64,000 bases of DNA from Armatimonadota bacterium (lineage in GTDB: Bacteria; Sysuimicrobiota; Sysuimicrobiia; Sysuimicrobiales; Humicultoraceae): positions 34,324 to 98,323 of the forward strand of contig JAVHMA010000006.1 of assembly GCA_031081715.1 (NCBI GenBank), read 5' to 3'. Below the pieces are notes generated by a model. It had not been told where the DNA came from. It ran no database searches and worked only from the letters and a program-made list of their open reading frames with translations. Shown in pieces: positions 57,854 to 64,000 of the stretch. A program made the translations under genes and the position numbers. The first letter of the stretch is position 1, and each line of letters starts with the position of its first letter.

Positions 57854-58816
57854 TCAGGGCCGCGCCTGTGCTGCCGGCACGGCCGCAGGCGGCCGGGGGG
57901 CGCGCCATCGAAGCCGCTCCAGGTACGGCAGCACCCCATCGGGAAGCAGCACGATCACCAGGGCCAGCCCCAGGCCAAAGATGATGCGCGCAGCCTCGGT
58001 CCCCACCCGGACAGTGAGGGCCTCATCGACCAGCCGCACGACGACCGCACCCAGGATCGGACCGGCCCAAGACTGCCGTCCGCCCAGCAAGGCCATGAGC
58101 ACAGCCAACACGGAGAGGTGGAGGTCGAACATGAAGTCGGGGTGGATGTAGGAACGGTCGTAGGCATAAATGCCCCCGGCCAGACCGGTCAGTCCGGCGC
58201 TGAGGATTAAGGCGCTCATCTTCAGCCGCACCACCGGGACGCCGATGCTCTGCGCTGCCTCCTCATCCTCGCGAATCGCCTCGAGGCCAACGCCTATCTT
58301 CCCCAGACGCACAGCCCGCCCGGCCAGAACAGTGACCAGGGCCACAGCCAGCATGGCGTAGTAGAAGGCACGCCGTGCCACGATCGGTTCCCACGGCGGA
58401 AGCGTCATCCACAATCCCTCTGCCGCGCCGGTCCACGGGAGGTTGAGAACGACGGCGCGCACCGCCAAGCCCAGGATCATGGTGACCACTGCGAAGTACG
58501 GACCGCGCAGACGCAGGCATGGGTACCCGGCCAGGGCGGCAAACGCGGCCGCGACCGCGGCGCCAAGCGGCGCGGTGAGGAACGGCGAGAGCCCGGCCCG
58601 GACCAGGAAAAATCCCGTCGTGTAGCCACCGAGACCGAAGAAGGCTGCGTGGCCAAAGCTCAGGTAGCCCGCGAACCCACCGATTACGTTCCAGGCCACC
58701 GCCAGCGCAACGTACATGAAGGTGGAGTACAGCAAGGCCAGCGGGTACTCACCTGTGCCCACCCAGGGGAAGATGAGCAGGACCACGGCGAGGCCGGCAG
58801 CGACCGCCCGGCTCAT
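57854..58816 (-). CDS. livM: Second LIV-type ABC permease (LivM)
   Basis: This 320-residue permease has about eight to nine helices. NVIGGFAGYLSFGHAAFFGLGGYTTGF is the LivM hallmark and VGLEAIREDEEAAQSIGVPVVRLK is the cytoplasmic coupling loop. The ATG overlaps the livH stop by 4 bases. Confidence 0.92.
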   Translation of the reverse strand: MSRAVAAGLAVVLLIFPWVGTGEYPLALLYSTFMYVALAVAWNVIGGFAGYLSFGHAAFFGLGGYTTGFFLVRAGLSPFLTAPLGAAVAAAFAALAGYPCLRLRGPYFAVVTMILGLAVRAVVLNLPWTGAAEGLWMTLPPWEPIVARRAFYYAMLAVALVTVLAGRAVRLGKIGVGLEAIREDEEAAQSIGVPVVRLKMSALILSAGLTGLAGGIYAYDRSYIHPDFMFDLHLSVLAVLMALLGGRQSWAGPILGAVVVRLVDEALTVRVGTEAARIIFGLGLALVIVLLPDGVLPYLERLRWRAPRPPAAVPAAQARP

Positions 58817-59676
58817 CGTCTGAACAACCCCGTCGGCCGCAACAGCAGCAGGACACCCAGCGAGGCAAACAGGAAGAAAGGCGCCCAGGCGAAGGGGATG
58901 ACCAGCGTGCTGAGATTAGTCAACGCTCCCACCAGCATACCGGCCACCACCACCCCGACCAGGCTGCCAACTCCGCCCACTATCACTACCAGGAAGACGA
59001 ACACGAGCCACATCAGGTGAGACGCGGGAGAGAAGCTATAGATCAGGGCCAGGGCCACACCCGCCACGCCGGCAGAAGCAATGGCCAGGCCGTAGGTGAG
59101 GCTGGTGACCTGGCGGAGATTGATGGCACAGAGCGCCGCGCCCTCAGGATTCTGCCAGACCGCTCGCACGGCTTTGCCAGGGAATGTCTTGTGGAGAAAC
59201 AGGTACAGTGCCGCGATGGTCACCGTGGCCAGGCCGGCGCCCGCCAGGTGTGTAATCGGCAGAGCCAACACGCCCAGCTGCACCGCCCGGCCGGTATAAG
59301 CCACGTTGACCACCCGAGGCCCGGGTCCCCAGACAGCGGCCAGGACGTTCTCCAGCGCGGCGGCCAGCCCGAAGGTCAGTACCATGGAGACCAGCACCAG
59401 GTCACCGCCTCGCCGGGCGGCGGGGCGAATGACCCCTTCATAGAAGCCGACACCCAGTAGGAAGAAGAGCGGCACCACCACGGCCAGGCTGGCCAGAGGA
59501 TCCACGCCGCGCGCCGCCAGCAGGTAGACCGCATACGCTGCTCCCACTGCCAGCGCCGGGTGCACGATGTTGATGACATGCGCCACGCCCCAGATCAGGC
59601 TGAACCCCGCCCCCAGGAGCGCGTAGACGCTCCCGGTCAGGAGCCCGGTGACCAGCGCCTGGAGCACCTGGGCCAC
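58813..59676 (-). CDS. livH: Second LIV-type ABC permease (LivH)
   Basis: This 287-residue permease has GLLTGSVYALLGAGFSLIWGVAHVINIVHPALAVGAAYAVY at the N-terminus and the loop KAVRAVWQNPEGAALCAINL. The start is a GTG 7 bp after the binding-protein stop. Confidence 0.92.
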   Translation of the reverse strand: MAQVLQALVTGLLTGSVYALLGAGFSLIWGVAHVINIVHPALAVGAAYAVYLLAARGVDPLASLAVVVPLFFLLGVGFYEGVIRPAARRGGDLVLVSMVLTFGLAAALENVLAAVWGPGPRVVNVAYTGRAVQLGVLALPITHLAGAGLATVTIAALYLFLHKTFPGKAVRAVWQNPEGAALCAINLRQVTSLTYGLAIASAGVAGVALALIYSFSPASHLMWLVFVFLVVIVGGVGSLVGVVVAGMLVGALTNLSTLVIPFAWAPFFLFASLGVLLLLRPTGLFRR

Positions 59677-59683
59677 GAACGGA

Positions 59684-60895
59684 CTACCGCCTCCAGGGCG
59701 GTTTGGGGTAGACTGGTTGCGCCGAGCGACGCCCGGGCGGCCAGATCAGCTCCACCTCACCGTTGATCACCTGCGTGGCGTACTCGTATGGTGCCGGCAA
59801 CCCCCTCTCGTCGAAGCGCAACTCTCCCGCGATGGTCTTGAAGGTGGTCTCGCGCATGTACCGCACCAGCACGGCATGGCTGAGGCTCTTGGCCGCCTCG
59901 ACGGCCTGCTGCAACACCTGGGCCCAGGCATAGCCGAACAAGAAGTACAGCGGCGCCCACTTCAGGTTCCACCGCTCCCGGGCGACCTGGTTCAGCTCGG
60001 CGATGCCGGGATAGGGGAGCCTGTGGTGGATGGCCGTCCCCGAGACGACGTAGTCCCCGTCGGGCCCCAGCTGCGTCACCCACTCCGGGATGAGCGTACC
60101 TATTGCCTGCAGGATCACCTTGGGGTTGTAGTCCAGGGCCTTCATGGCTCTCATGGTCAGCACGCCGTCGGGGAAGAATCCGTTGGCCAGGAACATGTCG
60201 GCGCCAAGCGCCCGAGCCCGCGAGACCAGCGGCTCGGCGGAGGCCAGAGGAAGGTCGTAGAGCTCGTCCATGACCAGCGGGATCTCCAGCCGCTTCAGGC
60301 CGTCCTGAATCGATTCGCGCGCGGACATACCTACGGGGTTGTTCACAGTGATGGCCGCCGCACGCGTTGGCCTCTGGGCTTTGGGAATGTTACTCAGCCA
60401 CCGCCAGGCGCCCTCATACCACCACTGGCCCATCAGCGGGGGGCCGCCAAAACTGAACTTGAACCCCCGGCGGAAGGAGGCCATGTGCCCACCCATGGAG
60501 ATGTAGACCTTCCGGTACCGCTCGACCAGCGCCATCTGCGCGGCCGCCGCTGTCCCCGGGTACCCTCCGAGGATCAGGTCCACGCGGTCGACCGTGATCA
60601 ACCGCTCGAGCAGGCTCACGGCGCGGTCCACGCTGCTGGCGTCATCGAGAATCGTCACCTCCACCGGGCGCCCGAGAAGGCCACCCTGCCGGTTGACCTT
60701 CTCGGCCCAGTAGCGGTAGCCGCGCTCCACCCACACGCCGGTATCAGCGAAGGGGCCGGTCAACGGCAACGTGCCTCCCAGGCGGATCGGCCTGGCCTGG
60801 GCCCACGCTCCATGGGTCAGGACCCGGGGCACCGCCAACGCTCCGGCTCCTAGGGCAGCGGACTTCAAGACCTGCCTGCGGGATAGCCTCACCAC
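59684..60895 (-). CDS. LIV-type ABC substrate-binding protein with Tat signal
   Basis: This is a peripla_BP_6 binding protein of about 403 residues. The N-terminus RLSRRQVLKSAALGAGALAVP is a twin-arginine signal, unlike the Sec signal of the other LIV binding protein in the window. The mature part opens IRLGGTLPLTGPFADTGVWVERGYRYWAEKVNRQGGLLGRPVEV. A GTG pair at 60895/60892 follows AAAGGAGGAGG, so the frame open to 60943 is not needed. It lies between a cyclase-family hydrolase and its own permeases, so its ligand may be that enzyme's substrate or product. Confidence 0.9.
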   Translation of the reverse strand: MVRLSRRQVLKSAALGAGALAVPRVLTHGAWAQARPIRLGGTLPLTGPFADTGVWVERGYRYWAEKVNRQGGLLGRPVEVTILDDASSVDRAVSLLERLITVDRVDLILGGYPGTAAAAQMALVERYRKVYISMGGHMASFRRGFKFSFGGPPLMGQWWYEGAWRWLSNIPKAQRPTRAAAITVNNPVGMSARESIQDGLKRLEIPLVMDELYDLPLASAEPLVSRARALGADMFLANGFFPDGVLTMRAMKALDYNPKVILQAIGTLIPEWVTQLGPDGDYVVSGTAIHHRLPYPGIAELNQVARERWNLKWAPLYFLFGYAWAQVLQQAVEAAKSLSHAVLVRYMRETTFKTIAGELRFDERGLPAPYEYATQVINGEVELIWPPGRRSAQPVYPKPPWRR

Positions 60896-60932
60896 TCCTC
60901 CTCCTTTCTCGGCACCGGCTGGTGACACCACC

Positions 60933-61748
60933 TCAGCCATCAAAGGGTTCTTCGATGATGGCCACCGCGCGTGTCCACGCTGCGCTGGCCGCCTTCAGCT
61001 TGTACGGGAAGCAGGCGACCTTGAACCCAAAGGGCCTGGGGATCTTGTCCAGGTTGGTCAGCTTTTCGATCTGGCAGTACTCCCGCTCCTTGCCGTAGAA
61101 GTGGGACTCCCAGAACCTGCCGCGCACCCCGCTGGCGGCTTCCCGAAACATCACGTCGAACGGACGGTCCAGCCCCCAGGCATCGATACCTATCACCTTT
61201 ACGCCACGCTCGACCAGGTACTGGGTCGCGCTGCGTTCCAGCCCGGGGTGCAGCATGTCATAACCGGGCTGCTTGAAGGCCTTCCATGTGTCGGTGCGAA
61301 TCAGGGCGATGTCGTAGGGCTTGATACCATAGCCCATCGCCGCCAGAGAGACCTCCACATCAGTTGCAGTGATCCCATCACCGCGCCGCTTGTGCGTCAT
61401 GTCCAGCACGAAGGCGTCGCTGAAGAACCACCGTAAGGGCAACTGCTCGATAGTCTTCGCGGGTTCGCCACCGGATGTGGGACCATAGTGATAGGGGGCA
61501 TCAATATGGGTCCCGGAGTGCGACGAAAGCGTGGCCACCTCCACGGCCCAGGCATGACCATCCGGAAAGAGGGTGGGGAGCAGACCCTGATCGACACTGA
61601 AGACGTCCACGGTCATGCGCATGCCCTGCACGTGGTCGATGTACTGGATCTGGTGGCGGTTGGGCTCGAAGGCACCGGTCCCGTTCTCCAGCGTATCGCT
61701 GAGGTCGATCAGCGTGACCCGAGTGCGGCTCACAATATAGCTCTCCAT
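60933..61748 (-). CDS. Cyclase-family metal-dependent hydrolase (kynurenine formamidase-like)
   Basis: This 271-residue enzyme of the cyclase family (PF04199 type) has the metal motif HSGTHIDAPYHY with H77, H81 and D83, plus IDLSDTLENGTG at the start and IRTDTW and GIDAWGLDRPF later. Known members hydrolyse N-formylkynurenine, isatin or similar amides and lactams, often with zinc or manganese. Its gene lies between the DRE-TIM enzyme and the binding protein, and its 3' end lies just upstream of the binding-protein start. Confidence 0.88.
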   Translation of the reverse strand: MESYIVSRTRVTLIDLSDTLENGTGAFEPNRHQIQYIDHVQGMRMTVDVFSVDQGLLPTLFPDGHAWAVEVATLSSHSGTHIDAPYHYGPTSGGEPAKTIEQLPLRWFFSDAFVLDMTHKRRGDGITATDVEVSLAAMGYGIKPYDIALIRTDTWKAFKQPGYDMLHPGLERSATQYLVERGVKVIGIDAWGLDRPFDVMFREAASGVRGRFWESHFYGKEREYCQIEKLTNLDKIPRPFGFKVACFPYKLKAASAAWTRAVAIIEEPFDG

Positions 61749-61787
61749 GATCCTTCCCTCCTTCCCTGCGCCAAACCCGCCAGGCCG

Positions 61788-63101
61788 TTACCGCTGCGCA
61801 GGGGATCGAGCCGCAGATCCGGACGGCGTCGCTTCCGCGCCCAGCACCCGGCGGATGATGCCCTGATAGACTGCCGGGGGCAGCGCGTTCTTGAGCCGCA
61901 GGGCCACGGTCTTCACCTGCCGCACGATCTCTTCCACCTGCTCCAGAGTGGCGCGCAGGCCCTGCTCTTCCAACGTCATCTCCACGTAGTTACGACCGGT
62001 CCCGCGTCCCGCCACCAGGCTGGGCCCGTCGCGGCCCACCAACGCGGGCGGGTAGGGAAACACCGCCACCTCTCCCAGGGGCGTTGCGCGAAACTGCCGC
62101 AGGATGTGGATGACGATGCCCGACTCGACCTCGAACAGCCCGGGGCCGACGATAGGCTTGTTGGAGGCCGGTCGGATCTTGGAGATTTCCGCCACCATCT
62201 GGGACAGCCGGTAGAGTCCCTCCAGCTGGATTCCTGTGGGGATGCCCAGCAGGTGTTCGCATGCGACCGCCACCTCCTCCGTGGCCACATTGCCGGCTCG
62301 CTCCCCCAGGTTGTTCACGGAGCAGTGCACCTCATCGACACCCGAGGCCACGGCCATCATGGCACTGGCAGTGGCCTGGCCGTAGTCGTTATGGATGTGC
62401 AGGCCCAACGGCGTCTCCGGAAACCACTGGCGGAGCTTGGAGATGAAGAACCGCATAGCCAGCGGGTGCGCCATACCGAACGTGTCCGAGACGGTGATGC
62501 GATCAATGGCGCCGCGCTCGATGACCTCACCGAAGAAGCGCTTGATGTACTCCAGGCTGGGGATGCGGAAGGTGTCCCAGCCCATGAACTCCACGTACAT
62601 ACCAGTTTCATCCTTGGCTCGGCGGGAGAGGACCACGACCTTGTCAATCAGCTGCTCCGGGGTCATGTCGTAGGCGTACTTGATGAGGAACGGGTTGACG
62701 CCGAACTCCAGAACCATTCCCGGCGCGCCGCAGGCGATGGCCGCCTGCAGATCGTCGTCGCGCACCCGCACCAGAGGCGTCACCCGGGCCCGCAGCTTCA
62801 TCTGGGCCAGCGTGCGGATCACCTCGCGGTCCTCCTCTGTGGCCGGCAGGCCTGGTTCGATGGACGGGATGCCGATTTTGTCCATCTCCTGAGCCAGGAA
62901 GAGCTTCTCCTCCACGGTGAAAGCCACACGTGCAGTCTGCTCTCCGTCGCGCAGCGTCACATCGTGGATCACCACCCGTGCGGGAAGTCTCATCTCCCCC
63001 CTCACCTCGGGGAGATAGTTTAGCGGTGAGACCCACCGGCCCGAGCCGAAGTACGGGCCGTCCAGTGTGATGCCAAAGGCCTCTGGTGCTGCCATCATCA
63101 T
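61788..63101 (-). CDS. DRE-TIM metallolyase, isopropylmalate/homocitrate synthase-like
   Basis: This 437-residue TIM-barrel enzyme has IHDVTLRDGEQTARVAFTVEEK (R51, D52, E54 of the RDGEQ motif) and GLHIHNDYGQATASAMMAVASGVDEVHCSVNNLGERAGNVATEEV carrying the metal-binding His-x-His and the flexible loop. The RDGE form is that of Claisen-condensing synthases, not HMG-CoA lyase. There is no LeuA regulatory domain, and a distinct leader of about 40 residues precedes the barrel. The operon context points to metabolism of an imported compound rather than leucine synthesis (inference). Confidence 0.85.
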   Translation of the reverse strand: MMMAAPEAFGITLDGPYFGSGRWVSPLNYLPEVRGEMRLPARVVIHDVTLRDGEQTARVAFTVEEKLFLAQEMDKIGIPSIEPGLPATEEDREVIRTLAQMKLRARVTPLVRVRDDDLQAAIACGAPGMVLEFGVNPFLIKYAYDMTPEQLIDKVVVLSRRAKDETGMYVEFMGWDTFRIPSLEYIKRFFGEVIERGAIDRITVSDTFGMAHPLAMRFFISKLRQWFPETPLGLHIHNDYGQATASAMMAVASGVDEVHCSVNNLGERAGNVATEEVAVACEHLLGIPTGIQLEGLYRLSQMVAEISKIRPASNKPIVGPGLFEVESGIVIHILRQFRATPLGEVAVFPYPPALVGRDGPSLVAGRGTGRNYVEMTLEEQGLRATLEQVEEIVRQVKTVALRLKNALPPAVYQGIIRRVLGAEATPSGSAARSPAQR

Positions 63102-63121
63102 CCTCCTTCCCCCAGGGTTCC

Positions 63122-64000
63122 CTATCGCCAGTTCCCATGCGTGCCCACCCGCCGCCCGCCACGCTTGGGCTTGGTCCCTTTGGTGCCGCGGGTGGACCCC
63201 TCCACCGCCGGGTCGGCACCGGCCACCTGATCAGTCCTCACGGACGGTGGCAGAGGCGCTGTGGGAAGCACCCGATCCCCCGTGACATCGAGGAGAAGTT
63301 CCAGCTCCGGGCCGTACGTCGCATGCAACAGAGCAGCAAATCGGTAGTAAAGCTTGTTGGCGTAGATGTCATGCCGGATGTAGTTGCGGATAGTGCGCAG
63401 CACGGCGGGGTTGGACGTCCAGACGCCAGACCATCGGCCGCGGGAGCGGTCCATCATCAGGCCGGCGGTTTCATCGGCGACTACCAGCATCTGGTCGCCG
63501 TGGCGCTCGTAGACGGTGCGCAGCATCACGTGATGAACCGTAAACCCGATCTCCACGTCAGGAGCGTCGAACAGCATGGCCGCAATGTGCACGCCCTGCT
63601 GGTGCGCCTGATGCAGACTCTGCCGCAAGTCCAGCACCTGGTTCCGCCACGCGCTGAGGTAGAGCTTCCGCTTCGCTTCCGCGATGATCCGCCGTGCCCG
63701 ATCCAGCAGGAGATCGTAGCCTTCCAGGTGCCACAGCATCTCGCGCCAGGGATGCGCTGCTGCCGGTCGCAAACCACGGCGAATCGTCGCCGCCAGGGTC
63801 CGAAACCGAGCTTCCCGCAGGTTGAGGAATTCATCGGCCGGCAAGGGGACGTAGGTGATCGGCCGGCCGTCGATGAGGGTGACGAGCCCGCGATCCTGCA
63901 AACGCCGCAGGGATGCGTAGACCTTGGCTGAGGGGACACCCGAGCGCTGGCTGATCTGATTCCCGTTGGCCGGATGGACTTCGTGGAGGGCAAGGTAGAC
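63122..64000 (-). CDS. TrmB-family transcriptional regulator (5' truncated by window)
   Basis: This is a DNA-binding regulator of at least 292 residues. The frame runs out of the window. The visible N-terminal part is a winged helix-turn-helix (NGNQISQRSGVPSAKVYASLRRLQDRGLV), followed by the TrmB effector domain (GRPITYVPLPADEFLNLREARF, AKRKLYLSAWRNQVLDL, VHHVMLRTVYERHGDQMLVVADETAGLMM). The C-terminus is a basic tail. It stands first before the DRE-TIM, cyclase and transporter genes and is likely to control them in response to the imported compound. Confidence 0.85.
   Translation of the reverse strand, partial: VYLALHEVHPANGNQISQRSGVPSAKVYASLRRLQDRGLVTLIDGRPITYVPLPADEFLNLREARFRTLAATIRRGLRPAAAHPWREMLWHLEGYDLLLDRARRIIAEAKRKLYLSAWRNQVLDLRQSLHQAHQQGVHIAAMLFDAPDVEIGFTVHHVMLRTVYERHGDQMLVVADETAGLMMDRSRGRWSGVWTSNPAVLRTIRNYIRHDIYANKLYYRFAALLHATYGPELELLLDVTGDRVLPTAPLPPSVRTDQVAGADPAVEGSTRGTKGTKPKRGGRRVGTHGNWR

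Overview
The window is very GC-rich DNA with densely packed, often translationally coupled genes and many GTG starts. A secreted small beta-barrel-like protein (35051-35755) hints at a diderm cell. A c-di-AMP (ydaO/yuaA) riboswitch and a ykkC-family riboswitch point to the Terrabacteria side of the tree, for example a CSP1-3/Sysuimicrobiota- or Armatimonadota-like lineage. This placement is an inference. No rRNA or universal marker is present to settle it.

Region 1 (1-4.8 kb) is a sugar ABC transporter: the C-terminal part of the binding protein, two permeases and a UgpC/MalK ATPase. It is followed by a GH63 glycosidase of the mannosyl/glucosylglycerate hydrolase type. A small zinc-ribbon membrane protein is convergent with it.

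Region 2 (5.5-26.2 kb) is an alpha-glucan and trehalose island. One operon carries glgE, a treS-maltokinase fusion, glgB, treZ and treY, and glgX faces it from the other side. Divergent from glgX is a second operon: treT, an MscS channel, a YihY/BrkB membrane protein, an otsA-otsB fusion and a five-CBS protein. Its leader holds a recognisable c-di-AMP riboswitch followed by an intrinsic terminator. Four trehalose routes (TreS, TreYZ, TreT, OtsAB) plus the GlgE pathway therefore lie within about 21 kb, and two routes sit together with a mechanosensitive channel under an osmotic second-messenger switch.

Region 3 (26.2-35.8 kb) starts with a strong sigma70-type promoter and a ykkC-family riboswitch upstream of a lone glutamate synthase large subunit. 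It continues with a Nudix hydrolase, an EamA transporter, an orphan molybdopterin hydroxylase large subunit and the beta-barrel-like protein with a good terminator.

Region 4 (35.9-43.5 kb) has tRNA-Ala(TGC), a decayed HEPN gene running into an MNT nucleotidyltransferase, a threonine-synthase-like enzyme, a complete branched-chain amino-acid-type ABC operon on the minus strand (SBP, G, F, H, M) and a quinone oxidoreductase.

Region 5 (43.5-52.8 kb) looks like a surface-glycan or glycolipid locus. It has a methyltransferase, a LuxE/PaaK-like adenylate-forming protein, a GT2 glycosyltransferase, two tandem paralogous GT-C-like membrane proteins sharing a nearly identical 3' patch, and a MOP-type flippase.

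Region 6 (52.8-64 kb) has a YbaK-type deacylase, a probably leaderless SKI2-like helicase, a small pseudogene with an amber stop, and a minus-strand operon. That operon is TrmB-type regulator, DRE-TIM metallolyase, cyclase-family hydrolase and a second complete LIV-type transporter. It reads as an uptake-plus-catabolism module of unknown substrate.
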